Positions 23,001-35,246 of a DNA stretch of 64,000 nt are shown here, one piece after another. The DNA comes from Antedon mediterranea (Eukaryota > Echinodermata > Crinoidea > Comatulida > Antedonidae). Below the pieces are notes generated by a model, which was given only the letters and a program-made list of their open reading frames with translations, was not told the DNA's origin and made no database searches. Positions within the stretch are counted from its first letter, which is position 1, and the number at the start of each line of letters is the position of its first letter. Made by a program: the position numbers and the translations under genes. The stretch is from contig NC_092676.1 in the NCBI RefSeq assembly GCF_964355755.1, positions 26,022,288 through 26,086,287 on the forward strand, written 5' to 3'.

Positions 23001-26000
23001 CTTAATTATTAATTAAAAGATAAGGGTAAAAACCATCTTCTGACTCACAAAAAAAACCCAAATAAATTTTTTTTAAATTCTGGAACCAACTGCAGTGTAC
23101 AACATCAAAGCTATACCAAAATACTGTACTTCACATCCGTCAGTGGAAATATAACTTACCTTCAATCAGCGTATTTGGTTTTGACGACTCTTTCCTCCAC
23201 TCCGGTACAAATACTATTATCGTTGAATGTGACCTTTTCTTGAACCAATCGACAACAATCTTAATTCCTCGACATTCGAACACCTCCTTACGGCCAAAGC
23301 TAAAAAAGGAAATTATACCAATATAAATCATCAATTATTACTGGCCACATTTGCACTTTTGAAATCAACATTACGTGATGTAATAAAAGACACAGTTAAA
23401 CGATAATCTATCATAAAGTACTACAATACAAAACTATATATCATTGCATAATATACTGATTTATATAACTATTGTTATCTTTTTGTTATATGTAAATTCA
23501 AATTTACTTCCCTATCAATTGGAATATATTAGTCACAGTAACGTTCAATAGTACATTGTAACTTTGTTAATGAACCTACAGTATTAACATTACATCTATT
23601 CACTTTCACATCATTAGTCATAATATTCACAATTGTATTACCAACACCACACCCTATTAATCAATTTTTAAATTGATTAAATCAATATTTATTAATCATG
23701 TTCTAGAGTATGTAGTGTTGATCTTCCAAACTTACTCAATTATAATAATATTAATAATAATAATAAATATTATTAAATAATTTAGTTTATTACAGTATTT
23801 TATCTTTATCCCCTTTTTTCTTATTGACAGAGATGTGACATCACTCTGTCAGATATGGATCTAATTTCTTATCAAGGGATTATGAATTTTAAAATAAATT
23901 ACTGTGATGACAAAATATAGAAATAGAGTATTTTAGGAATAAACTACATTTTTTTTGTTATTTATTTCAGAAATAAAATTAATTTTCATTGTTATTTGGA
24001 TCTAATTTCTTATTGAGGGCTTCTGAATTTTGAAATATAATTAATGTGATGAAAAAATATGGAAATATTGAGTATTTTAGGAATAAACTAACCTTTTTTT
24101 TTATTATTTCAAAAAAAAAATGCAGGGCTGAAAATTAACGGTCGCCCGGTCGCCAATGGCGACCTTTATTTGGTAAGGGCGAGTATTAATTTGGTGATGG
24201 TCGACCCGTCTGGCGACTTCCAGAAACTGCATCCACCTACCTTTTATAACCAATCTAGGCCTAGGCTAATAAATAAGCTAAGTTAAAGCTACAAGCCTAA
24301 TGGCAGTCCCTTGTTTTTAAGGATCGCGAGCACGATCGCACTCAACAACCTTCGAAAAGGAGAGCAATTAATTGCGCTCCATCTCTCACAGTGCGAGGTA
24401 CCAAGAAAGGGGATTCCCCTGCCTGCATTCAAGGGCGAGTTTACTTCATCGCCTCATAGTGCAACCAGTACGGTGTCATAGAAACACCTCCTTTACAGGA
24501 AGCACATGTCCCAACCAATAATTTTTCCTTTTATGCTTACTAAATGTTTTTATAGAACAAGTTAATAAAATATATTTAATTTTAAAAGGAAACATTAATA
24601 TAGGAGGCCTAAATATAATGTTTATTATTTAAAAACTTAGTTGCTTTAATTATGTCATTTTGAAGATGGATTATTTCTTCGAAAGTTCTAACCAATTTTG
24701 GTCACTCAAATCCTCCTCAAAACACGTGCTGACGTGTGACGTCAGCATCTTCTAGAAGCTCTCTCAGCCCTCCCCTATTGTGCGTGCGCCCATGTGTGAC
24801 ACATGTAAACAGGATCAAATATCTTTCTTAATTATTTAAAAATGACACTTTGTAACTTATTATCAATATTTTAATGGCTGGTGCATGTTAGAATTGTGTA
24901 ATTTATGAATTGCAGGTAAATACTTTTCAAGTTTTCTGTCTGATTTCTAGGCCAACAAGGTAGGCTAGAAAAGCTACCTAGTAGAGGCTAAAAAAGGCAT
25001 AGTTGACCAGGACAGGATTTTCCAGGCTCCTGAAACCCAATCTACCCAGGCCATAAACAAAAAAAATTGGCTTGAGTTTTTTTACTGTAGAATAATACGA
25101 TCCCCACGGAAAATATTGTGTGTGAAGGTGGGTGTGGGGGATTTTAAGGGAGAGGTACAGTATACATTTGTTGTGCCCGGCGGGGGGGGGGGGGGGGGGG
25201 TTATTCCCACCTCCGTCTGGCAAAAAAAATTTGTACAAAAAATTAATAAGGGCCAGCCATTTTTAATACCATCCTTCAACTTCAACTGGCCCTGCTGGCC
25301 ACTATGGTTTAAAGGTTAATTTTCAGCCCTGAAAATGTCCATGTTATTTGGTTTTTATATGTGGGTGGAAAAAGTGTGGTTGGGGAGATACTGTAGGCTT
25401 TGGGGGAGTGGGTGGAATATATTTGTAATAATATTATGTAATGTAAACTAAATAAATGTTTACCTCATTGCAATGTTGCTGCCATCAATTATAATTGGCC
25501 GTAGATTCGCGGTATCATCAACCACATGCTGGAAATCAGCAACATCAGCACTTCTTGTAATTGTACTAGTCCTATCTACATCTGCCGGTATCGATGACGA
25601 ACGCTCTAGCGCCCCTAATACATCATTCCTGTCCGCATCAGCACCAAGTTGAGGTAATACTTGATCTAATTGATGTTTGGTATAACCTAATTTAAGTACA
25701 AAATCAAGCATTTCCGTGTATTTCTGTAGCAACAGATCCTTCTCATCATCTTCAGACTTCCTCAATTTTTCTTTTTCAACTACAACCTTATCGCGGTTTT
25801 TTTTCGAAACAAGGCAAGAAATTTCACCTGTATTTCTATTCAAGTCATTCGTTTCACAACTAGAACTGTCTGCATAATCGGACGTATTTGAGTTTGTTAA
25901 TGTTATTTCGGGTTCCTCGGCCGTCTGTATAAGCATGCACGCCGTTACTAAACTGAATTCGTCTGACGCTGTTACTCTAAGTTTTGAGTCATTTGGAATA

Positions 26001-29000
26001 TTCTCAATAACAGCGCCAGATTCACGTTCGAAGTTTTCAATACGCGTCAAAATGTGATGCGTATTCTCTGGAGAGTACGGTACTATTTGCTCGTGCTTCT
26101 TTTCGCATAATCCCAATACATATTTCTGTAAGGTAAAAAATAAAAAAAATATTATAAATTTATAAGAATAAAATTCCATTCACAATTTCATTTTAAAATA
26201 AATACAAAATGATAACATTATTTATCACTCATTTAAAAATTCTTAGAAAAACTTCAATTTCAACAGAAAAAAAAAAAGTTAATACAAATTATTTTAAATA
26301 AAATCAATTTGCATTATTTTAAAGTCATACAAAAGTCAAATAAAAAAAAATTGCAAAATTAAATAATCCAATTTTTAATGAAGTTACAAAAATAAAATGT
26401 AATATAAGAATCAACAAACAACGTTTAAACTTACCAATTGAATCATGGTAAATAAATAAAAATAAATACTGTATAATTTAACTATAATTTTAGCTGTGAA
26501 AGTTAACACGTAATTTACTCAACCCATTACATCAAAGAATATACAACTACTAAGTACTACTACTACTACCTCAAATTCAAACTTACCAATTGCATGGTGA
26601 AATATAAATGATATATATTTTTTGTATGAAATAAATACTAGGTACTATCACAATTTATCAGAACTGACTTTTCAATGAAACTGAAGTTTCTTATATAGTA
26701 ATTGATGATACATAAATAAACATTGCAGGAATCACCCACTGTCAACAAAGACATTGCAAAATTGATGACTAGTCCAGACCAACCCACGCTTACTACCACG
26801 CTACTTGTCCAAACATGAACAATGAATACAAACTAGACTATAGAACCAAATAAATAATACTGTAGCTTTCCACATATTGTTCTTACAACTTCATAATATT
26901 ATTATTATTTATTTTCCTTTATATATGTAAATAAATAAATATCAAAGTTCATAAAAAGTATAGCATACTATTATATATTGATAATATTTAAAAATAAACA
27001 ACACGTTAAAAATCAGCTGATATTGAGTCTACTACCTAATATTCAACAGTCGCATTATATTGAGATAATGGAAATATCAAAGTGGAAATTCCCTTTTCTA
27101 ACAAACAATGTTCGGACTGTTTGATTGGTTGGTTGACAATCAAACAGAGATTTTGATTGGTTGATTGGTTTTTAATAGAAATCCTCAACCTTTGCTTTTC
27201 ATAGCCTGGAGGATATTGTTAGAATTAGCAAAATTCACAATAAACTCATAAATTTATTTTAAAGGGTGATGAAAACTCTTTACACAATTCCTATTAAATT
27301 GTTATTATGTAAGCTGAATTATGATGGAAATCCTGGAATATCATCATTTTTTCCAGATTCTAGGCATAAAGTTTCCAAATGTGTATACATGTACATTTTG
27401 TTTTTTTTCTACACCTGTCAACATGTATAAAAAAGTGAAAATTTAGAATAGTTGTAAGGATGTACAGTAGATAAAAACAAACAAAAATACAACACAATCA
27501 CTTTCAGGTAGCTACAGTAGGTTTCTTTGATGTGTGTTGTGTTGAAATTAGGCTGGTAGAATTTGAAGGTGGGTGTACAATACCTGCTCACCTCCGCCCA
27601 CTATTATAATATTATATTTATGGTCAAGGCCTACAGTATACAAGGTATAAAATCTATCACAATCACTCTTCTGAATATAGTAATAGTAGTAGTAGTAATA
27701 GTGAGATTTCCTTTAAACATTTTTAAGTCTAAAATTGTGAACATGTTTAAATTTATTTCCTCATATTTATCTATATATTGTTGATATAAGTTTGTGGTAC
27801 ACCCCGTACTGTATGTTTCGTACTGTAAGTTCCGAAAAGAACTGTTGAGTTTCTCGACGTTTCGATCAATATGCTTTGATCGTCGAGAAACTCAACAGTT
27901 CTTTTCAGAACTAACATATGTAGTGTACCGCAAACTTTATATCAACATTTGATTTCGCCATGCAAACCTTCAAACAATATATTAATATATCGTATATTGT
28001 TGGCATTCTCAACTTTTAGTGGAGCTTGTTTCCTGTCATTGCCAGTTGATTTCAAATAAAATTAAAATAAAATATAATCACAAAATTATAGGTAACAGTA
28101 AACACTTATTCGCAACACAAGTGAGCAGGTGAGATTATTAAAAAATATACAAGTGTATTTATTTTTCAAAAAGCAATACAAAAACAATGGTAAATCGGTA
28201 ATATGAAAGGAAAAAATAATAAATATTAACATATTTTAAGAGGTACTGTAGATCATGAATTAGCACACCGAAACCAAATTCTATGAAAGCATACAGTAAG
28301 TGCTGTGCCAATACTATCAAATATTGATTTTACTTAGAATAATGATATCATGATTATTAACTGGTTATATACAGTAATAATCAATGGCATACGAAGAATA
28401 TATATTCATAGAAAACTATTAATTTTTCATAATAAACAAAAGTGTATTAACTTGTTAGGCATATGTTTGATGAAAATAATAATAATATTAATTAATAAGC
28501 TGACCAATGTGTACATTTTAATTATGAATTACAGTAAAAAAAAATCAATAAACAGGAGAGTAGTCATCGGAAAACTAAAAAATAATGTCATTTTATTTAT
28601 TTATATAAAATGAATTGAGAGAGATGAATTGGTCAGGGACTGCTACAGTAAATAAGATTACTATAACTAAATAAAGAGTCAGCAGTCTCATAATCTAAAC
28701 TAACATAAATTTACAATTAAAATGAATACAAAAAAAACCTCAACAATTATTCATGTTGAACTTTTTCAATTATCAATAAATTTATAATTAAAAATTAATA
28801 TATTTAGACATGAAGACAAAAAAATCCAAAATAAATCCAAAATGATTTATGTTGAATGTTTTTAATTATCAATACATCTAATACATGATATTAAAACCAT
28901 GGAGAAATAAGTAAAAAATACCTTATTCTTCCATGATCTAACCAACAAATAAATCTTACTATTTTCTGCTTTATTTTTAACTTCCTCATTATTCTTTAAA

Positions 29001-32000
29001 AAAAGGATGATGAATGGAATTTAACATTTGAGTCACTACTGATATTGTACACCCCTACTTGTATTCCCTAACAATGACAATTAACATAGACTAAAATAAG
29101 CACTGTCCGTGACTAGTATTAACCTGAATCACTGTGACCCTTTTAAAACTTCCCCCATCAACGCAAAATGAGCTAAAAATTGATTTGGGACAGGATATAC
29201 CTTAACCTATGACTCAGTCCAGCCGTCTTGATTTTTTTACAAAAAAATGCTATTTTTGTATTTAAAAAATGCAATTACTGTACCGTAATTTACTTTCCTG
29301 GTTAGTTTTAGTAACATTTAGTAATCTTCAATGCAATTGAATATTAATTTTATTAAGTTAACAATTTGATTTTCATAAAAATTTTAGAATCTTGGGTAAA
29401 CTTGGTTTTTGGAGAAAAAAAAATCGTAAATTAGTCTTATGGCCTTGCGCATGTCTACTTCAACTTGTGCAAGTCCTGTGAGAATCAGACAAAATAGCAT
29501 TCTGGGTTCAAAATTTGGTCACAATTTCGGGATGAGATTATACTCGATCAATGCCAAACCATAATAATAGTAGAAAACTACTTATGTATAACAATTGAAT
29601 ACAACATTTTTTTTCTTTATATGCAATTATGTAGCATTCAAAATTAAATAAGTGGTTGAAAAATTCTGCATAAAATTCCTTAGTAAATAACAGTAAATAG
29701 ACAATTAATATTTTGTCTTTTTTTTCCACTTCAAGCCATTGTGTATCCATATTGCAAATTCAACCGCACGTTGCTTTTTATTCAATAGCATAGTTTTGGT
29801 TAGAAATACTAAGAAAACAGGACATGACCTTACACAATGATCCAAGCACAGTACGGTTTTGACATACTATACTGTACGCGTACGACATAATAAGCAAATT
29901 AATTCAGCAGAGGACTTCTTGGTTTAGTGTTCTTATTGGTTCCAAATGATTATTACAGTGTCTCGGCTATTAAGACCCCGTCCTCCGTTTAGAGTCAAAG
30001 AAAAATTATTCCAGCCAACTACCTATCAATCAACCTACTGTATAGAGAAATTTTCAAAATATCATCTATCTATTGGTAGACGACCTAATACATTTGGTCT
30101 TTGCATACACAGCCAACGTCACATGACTTTGGAAGCGTTCAGACTTAAGCTCTGTCTACACTATCAAACTTTATGCGACAAAAAAATGTGATGTGCCCAT
30201 ATATGGACATGATGGTGTCATATACTATCATATTTGGGCAAATCACACTTTTGTTGTCAAACTCGTTTGATAGTGTAGACAAAGCTTTAGATACTTAATC
30301 TGGGAACTTGGGGACCTACCCACCAAAATTAGCGATAATTTGTCCATGAACTTACCAGGGTAGAAATCTACCTGAAGGTGTCCCTTTACTGAATATCTTT
30401 ATCATTTTTTTGCAAGGCTACTGTACTGTACACTTGAATTGCAAATTCTGGCTTTTTTACAAAATAAATTTTAAAAACATTCATATTTTTTCATTGGACC
30501 ATTCAACAATAAAGGAAGCCTGAAACTACGAATTATTTTTTTTTATCAGTAAGGGTTACAAAATAGTCTACAGTATTTCATTTCCATCTTGGTCTTGTTT
30601 TGAAAAAGACATTTTTCCAAACGATTGAACAATAGGCCAATAAAAAGCTATTATTAACTATCCCATAGGAAAATACATATAATAAAGGATGTTTTGTTTC
30701 GAGTTTCAGGAATTACTCTAGGGTATAATGGTTTGTCTGTCTGAATACACACAATTGTTTTGTTTAGAACTATCATATTCGTTACTATTTATAGACTATT
30801 TCCTGGTCACGACTTTACAATACTGTATTGTATGGCTGAGAGCCGAATACAATTACAGTAAACTTTATAAATTGTTTGTTCAAACCAAGAATAGGTACCA
30901 AAAAATAACCTGTAAATTAACCGGAACAGGTACTGTACAAATTTAGGTTTTTAATGTACGCTATAGCATACTACTATTAACCGGATATGGTGAGCACTGT
31001 GGCAGTTGCAACACAGAAAATATTTGTTCCTGCTTTAAACCTTTCAAATCAATAGAGTGACTGGCTAAGCGGTTACCACAGTGGAACCGTAATTACGTAA
31101 AGTGTTCGAGGCTCACTCACTTCATGGGTCTGGTGGTAGAACGAGTCTACTGGGATAAGGACTATAAACCAGTGTTTACACCAACTCATGTGTACTTTAA
31201 AGAACCTGTAAGTAGTACATATTTCGCAATGAGTAGGGGGTACCCCGGTGTACTATACACACAGCCACTGACCATAAATTAACTGGGCCCTCTGAGAGAA
31301 CAGTCTTTGATTGACTGAAGTGGCTACAAAGTACTGTAGAATTAATGGGTATTGCTACAGTAAACACCGCAAACCCCCGCAAACCTCCAAAAAAACATAG
31401 CAAACCCATCGAACCAACATAAAAGTGATTGAATCATGTAGTGTACAACCCACTGGGTATATCCATGCGAAAAAAATAATACATTTTTACTGTGAACTAA
31501 TTATTTTTGGGGTCAAAAATGATTGCTAAACCCTGCAAACCTCCAAAAAAATATAGCAAACCCCATCGAACCAACATAAAACTGATTGAATCATGTAGTG
31601 TACAACCCACTGGGTATATCCATGTAAAAAAAATATTAAATTTCTACTGTTAACTACTTATTTTTGGGGTAAAACATCATTTTTTGGTCAAAAATGATTG
31701 CTAATTTTTAACCAAAAAATGATGTTTTATCCCCAAAAAAGTAGTTAAAAAAACAGTAGAAATTTAATAATTTATATACCCAGTGGGTCGTACACTACAT
31801 TATTCAATCACTTTTATGTTGGTTCGGTGGGGTATGCTATGTTTTTTTGGAGGTTTGCGGGGGTTTGCGGTGTTTAGCAATACCCGAATTAATTAATAAA
31901 TAAATAAGTTAGTTAGTAATTAAAATGGTGACTGACGAGATCGGTTGCATTTTAAATTGGTCACCATTTATTTTGGTTGCTTACTTACAGTATTTTGTAT

Positions 32001-32586
32001 GCACCACTAGGCCTGCATACACTTGTTTTTAATTTTCTTAATTTTTTATTTGGTAAGTTTGTTTTTATCGCAACCAAAAATACAAGAAAGCAACAAATTT
32101 CAAAAAGTTATAATTCCACCATGAATTACATACAGTAATCTTGGTGAATATATAATATGTACCCCTATATATCTAGCCTATGCTCTAATCTCACCAATTT
32201 CGAAAATGTATTGGTACGAACCGTCCACAAAGTAAGCCAACTTACTAGGAGAGCAACAATACTGCGGAATTAAGTAAGCAGATAATCTGCTAGGCCTGAC
32301 CAGGCAGGTAGGCCTAGAAACAGATGACAAGCAATAATTGAACTAATATTACCTTAGCTTTCTTTATATTTTCCTGATCATTATGAACATTTCCACTAGA
32401 AATCTGCACCCACATCCTATCCTGCTCTTCATGGCCATAATTATTTTCATTTTCACCAATAATTCCTCCTGAGCCATATCCCTGATCAACTTCTTGGCCG
32501 CAAACAACTCCAAAGAGCGCTTCAATCTTACGTTTATTCGCTTCCAAAATTTTCTGGGCCGAATGGCGTATCACAAACTCTTCCAT
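20063..32586 (-). CDS. Regnase-like NYN/PIN ribonuclease with CCCH finger and an N4BP1/KHNYN-like N-terminal module, 785 aa
   Basis: Exons, 5' to 3': 32586-32353, 26125-25464, 23299-23160, 22139-21905, 21258-20659, 20549-20063; the total of 2358 nt is in frame. Residues 1-~145 resemble the KH-like start of N4BP1/KHNYN ([34 protein letters not shown]). Residues 217-252 are the Regnase UBA-like segment ([16 protein letters not shown]). Residues 287-424 are the NYN nuclease: IIIDGSN with Asp292, CYDDRYIV with Asp376/377, VSKDNFRDL with Asp395; all catalytic acids are present. [19 protein letters not shown] follows, then the CX5CX5CX3H finger, C456/C462/C468/H472. The C-terminus ([14 protein letters not shown]) matches the Regnase C-terminal domain. 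Expected role: endonucleolytic decay of stem-loop mRNAs or viral RNA in the cytoplasm. The frame stays open 104 codons above the chosen Met, so the start is uncertain; homology favours MEEFV. Confidence 0.9.
20659..21258 (-). CDS. Regnase-like gene, CCCH zinc-finger exon
   Basis: It starts [13 protein letters not shown] and carries the single CCCH zinc finger ([17 protein letters not shown]), the RNA-contact module of ZC3H12 proteins that N4BP1 and KHNYN lack. The remaining 140 residues are Ser/Pro/Lys-rich and probably disordered. The last exon, 20549-20063, gives a Tyr/Pro-rich stretch and the C-terminal helical domain. Confidence 0.92.
21259..21904 (-). other. Intron of the Regnase-like gene
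   Basis: AT-rich intron with normal splice sites (donor GTAAGT at 21904, acceptor TTTAAAG before 21258). I see no feature inside. Confidence 0.6.
21905..23299 (-). CDS. Regnase-like gene, NYN nuclease exons 3-4
   Basis: Exon 3 (23299-23160) encodes [19 protein letters not shown] and FVPEWRKE; exon 4 (22139-21905) encodes [25 protein letters not shown] and [11 protein letters not shown]. These are the core strands and acidic residues of the Regnase PIN-like fold. Where most family members have VSNDN this protein has VSKDN. The intron 22140-23159 has nothing recognised. Confidence 0.92.
24123..25331. mobile_element. 1.2-kb DNA transposon-like element, hAT-type ends
   Basis: The termini CAGGGCTGAAAATTAAC and GTTAATTTTCAGCCCTG are exact inverted repeats of 17 bp. 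AAAATG directly flanks both sides, a possible target-site duplication. The CAG...CTG ends fit hAT-like non-autonomous elements. Inside are CGGTCGCCCGGTCGCCAATG, CpG-rich text near 24310-24480 unlike the host intron, and a G run at about 25182-25200. No transposase ORF is seen. It lies in the intron between the UBA-like and NYN exons. Confidence 0.82.
25182..25200. repeat. Poly-G run
   Basis: About 18-19 consecutive G residues inside the hAT-like element. Its length is probably unreliable in any assembly. Short ORFs across it (poly-Gly or poly-Pro) are artefacts. Confidence 0.9.
27826..27920. repeat. Near-perfect palindrome related to the Penelope terminus at 6181
   Basis: AAAAGAACTGTTGAGTTTCT and its inverse AGAAACTCAACAGTTCTTTT flank a core with CGATCAATATGCTTTGATCG. 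The same words occur at 6181-6262 beside the Penelope ORF. Both copies are followed by GCAAACTTTATATCAAC. It may be a truncated Penelope insertion with an inverted end. Confidence 0.65.
30145..30289. mobile_element. Palindromic MITE copy with TTA target duplication
   Basis: TTA flanks both ends of AGCTCTGTCTACACTATC...GATAGTGTAGACAAAGCT. This is one of the clearest target-site pairs of the family. Confidence 0.9.
31054..31346 (+). mobile_element. tRNA-derived SINE copy
   Basis: A pol III A-box-like GACTGGCTAAGCGG and B-box-like GTGTTCGAGGC lie about 45 bp apart, followed by a body shared with 40911-41367: GATAAGGACTATAAACCAGT, ACTTTAAAGAACCT and TACACACAGCCACTG. Its 3' part was then hit by the foldback element at 31347. 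Confidence 0.75.
31347..31885. mobile_element. Foldback transposon, 539 bp, with 8-bp target-site duplication
   Basis: The ends GGGTATTGCTA and TAGCAATACCC are inverted, and long arms (CAAACCTCCAAAAAAACATA and its complement) pair over about 170 bp. A second direct copy of the left arm is present at about 31525-31690. GAATTAAT stands exactly on both sides (31339-31346 and 31886-31893), a perfect 8-bp duplication as made by hAT, P or Merlin transposases. No ORF. Confidence 0.88.
32353..32586 (-). CDS. Regnase-like gene, first coding exon (N4BP1/KHNYN-like segment)
   Basis: It encodes [20 protein letters not shown] and on through a Gly/Asn-rich loop to IKKAK, ending in phase 0 at donor GTAATA. 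The phrases KIEALFGV and RMWVQISSG with the following AKKYVLGLC across the splice correspond to the N-terminal module of N4BP1 and KHNYN, not to vertebrate ZC3H12 proteins. The 6.2-kb intron that follows is the longest of this gene. Confidence 0.82.
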
Positions 32587-33740
32587 GTCTTTACTGCACA
32601 AATTATCAAATACAGAATTATACAATTGTTTTGTAAAGTAATCAAGGTGAATGATCCATTTTCCATGACGGACAAGCGTCAGTTTACAGAGAAATGACTT
32701 GCAACCGATCAGGAGGAAAGAACCGCTATTTTCCTGGTGTGTGAGAGCTGAGTTCAGTGTATGTTGACGATAGATAGGATACAAATGATTGAGCATGCGT
32801 ATAAAGCTCCAGGAAGTAAAAATTAAGTGAGTCAATTTGAAGTGTCTTAAAATAAGATTCCCTTTTATGTATATACAACCAATAATTCCGGGTCGCAAAA
32901 CGCACTTCTGTTTATTCTTCTAACACACACACATATATAATTCTACAATACTACATTAACATTTCGAAACCAATTCACTAACTTTCATAATAATTTTTGG
33001 AATATGTGTCATTCTCACAGTGTTTTCAATGTTCGTGTAGTTTACGGTTTTACGGATCAGGCAAACTTCTTTTGCTTTCGTTAAAAAAGTTTTTTTTTAA
33101 TCTTGTCACAGGATAATAAAATGTCCACCCACCCGATTGAAAAGGAAATAAATTTTACTTAGAGCTAGTTTTCTATTATTTATTGGAAATATGAAGTGTC
33201 GTATCAATTTATCCAAATCAAATCACAAGATTATTTCCTTATCATGATTATTATTAAAAACCCAGAAAGTACACCAAATGTTATTCAATAATGATTGAAA
33301 TGATATGTATGATAGTCGATCATTGATTAAGAGTGTTGTAATAAGAATAGAATGGCAGTAAATCTCAAACAAATTGTCCAGAGCAGTGGTGAATGCTACG
33401 TATGGGCACAGGCTGGTACCGATCTTCCTCGTAGACAAACCGGACAACGGTTGTGTCGTGTACTGTTACGTAATAATACATAGGACTATTTATAGCAATA
33501 TCACGCACACGTCTCTCTCAACACCTTTGCCCTAATAAATGTATTCTAATAAGCCTTGAATCCCACTAGGACGGAACACTTGACCAATGACAAAGCGACA
33601 GTTCTGTTTTTGGTTATAATACCAAAAAAATGTTCGATTGATTGAATAAAGTTCACATATATAGTAAAAAAAAGTTCGAATAATCCTTCGCATGCGATTG
33701 GTCAAATCTCTTACATTGCGTTACGTTGTGTTGTTTCTCT
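32587..33740. other. Spacer upstream of the Regnase-like gene
   Basis: This stretch should hold the 5' UTR and promoter of the minus-strand Regnase-like gene. I see no clear TATA box or initiator. TCCCACTAGGACGG at 33561 resembles a degraded relative of the MITE that follows. Confidence 0.4.
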
Positions 33741-33742
33741 AA

Positions 33743-33917
33743 AGCTTGGTTCCCACTAGCGACGCAACACAAGGACGTAACGCAACGCAAGTGAATTGAC
33801 CAATCACAAGCGATGGCTTATACGCTTGTGATTGCTAACTGTCTATAACTTCGCTTGTCATTGGTTAAAACGCTTGCGTTGCGTTTACGTCCTTGCGTTA
33901 CTAGTGGGAACCAAGCT
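33743..33917. mobile_element. Second MITE family (AGCTTGGTTCCCACTAG ends)
   Basis: The ends AGCTTGGTTCCCACTAG and CTAGTGGGAACCAAGCT are inverted, and TAA flanks both sides. The inner arms GACGTAACGCAACGCAAG and CTTGCGTTGCGTTTACGTC also pair. The 175-bp element has no ORF. A loose extra end, GGTGGGAACCAAGCTTAA, follows at 33924-33941. The AGCT start and TAA site match the other MITE family, so both may use the same transposase. Confidence 0.85.
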
Positions 33918-33949
33918 TAAGTGTGGTGGGAACCAAGCTTAAATCAACG

Positions 33950-34097
33950 AAGTCTACACTATCAAACTTTATGTGACAAAAAATGCGATGTGCCCATATG
34001 GACATGATTATGTCATACCCACTACCATATATAAGCATCACTAACATATTTAGGCACATCACACTTTTTTTTGTCAACGGCTAGTTTGACAGAGCTG
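33950..34097. mobile_element. Palindromic MITE copy (AGCTCTGTCTACAC family)
   Basis: GTCTACACTATCAAACTTTA at the left end, internal CCATATGGACATG, and a decayed right end (GGCTAGTTTGACAGAGCT). Four bases inside the palindromic core are lost. Confidence 0.82.
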
Positions 34098-35246
34098 AAT
34101 GAACAAAAGTAACAAAAGCACATTAAAAAAAACACAAAGCGACACCGTTGAAACTTTCAAACATCGCGAAGAATTATTAAAATAAAATAATGTTTTTTTT
34201 TAATCAATTCATCGATGGACGCATAAATCAAAGACAATAATAAGACAATATGTATATATCATACGCTATTTTTATGAGAGTTTTAAATTATTTGGGATAA
34301 TACACAAAAATTCATTGTATAAATATAAAAGTATTAAGAGGTACTCTACGAATATAAATTGATTTCCTGATATTACAAAAAATTATTATTTTTTTTTGAT
34401 TTGGTGTTCATACTAAACATTGGAATAACAAACATCCAATACGGTGATGAGGAAATTGGTTGGCCTATAACAAAAAATGACGTTTTTCCAAACGTTTCGA
34501 AACGTATTTAAACAAGAGTGTGGTCTAAGTAGTCTAAGTGGTGGTTTTAAAGGAAACTTTTCGAAACTTTAACTTGTGTCAGAGCGCGTGGGCCTACAAT
34601 AATGATCTAAATTGATAGGACGGGGTATTTAGAAGGATTCAAAAACGCCTTTGTTTGAGCGTAGGCCTATAATAATGGTATAAATTGGTAAAACGGGGTG
34701 TAACGCTTTTAAGCTAAAGAGCGTAGGCCTACAATAATTACAATGGTGTCTAAAGATAGGACGGGGTGTTTTTTTAAAGGAAACTTGTCGAAACTTTAAA
34801 TTGTGTCAGAAAGCCACTGAATGAGGGAACTTTACTGGTAAATTAACACCGTCCAAATCGAACCTATGACGATAAGGAACTTTTTCAACGTAAAATGATG
34901 AACAAACCCAATATAATCCCATACCTTTTTGGTGGTACTTTTATGACGTCACAAACAGTCACACAACGTCATGAATCAACCCGAAATATCGCACTATGAA
35001 TTGGGAGATATAGATATGAGGAAGGCAATGATAAATACGATAAAAGACTACGTCATGAGGAAGGCAATGATACATAAGATCAAATGATTATGACGTCATA
35101 AGGAAGACAATGTCTTGATGTAAAAACATCACGAGGAAGGCAATGGCAAATATGAAATGACGACGATTAAAAAAAGAAAACACTTTTGCGATGTGATGTA
35201 GATTTCCGAAGTAGATTTCCGAAGTAGGAGCAGGAAGTGCAATAAA
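34098..35246. other. Intergenic spacer with irregular short repeats
   Basis: No gene seen. GTAGGCCTA...AATAATG...ACGGGGTG recurs about three times between 34585 and 34770, and GAGGAAGGCAATG recurs four times between 35018 and 35145. These are imperfect local duplications. Confidence 0.55.

Larger units (their letters stand above)
26126..32352 (-). other. First intron of the Regnase-like gene, content summary
   Basis: A 6.2-kb intron. 26126-27800 is AT-rich with no gene. 27826-27920 is a Penelope-type palindrome. 27960-30140 is AT-rich with no recognised feature. A MITE is at 30145-30289, a tRNA-SINE at 31054-31346, and a foldback transposon at 31347-31885. 31894-32352 has nothing recognised. 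Confidence 0.7.

Noticed and set aside
25082-25319. Poly-Gly or poly-Pro ORFs
   Set aside because: Caused by the G run inside a transposon-like element.
32587-32898. N-terminal extension of the Regnase-like protein by 104 residues
   Set aside because: The frame is open, but the residues do not resemble the family and the homologous start is near MEEFV; left as an ambiguity.
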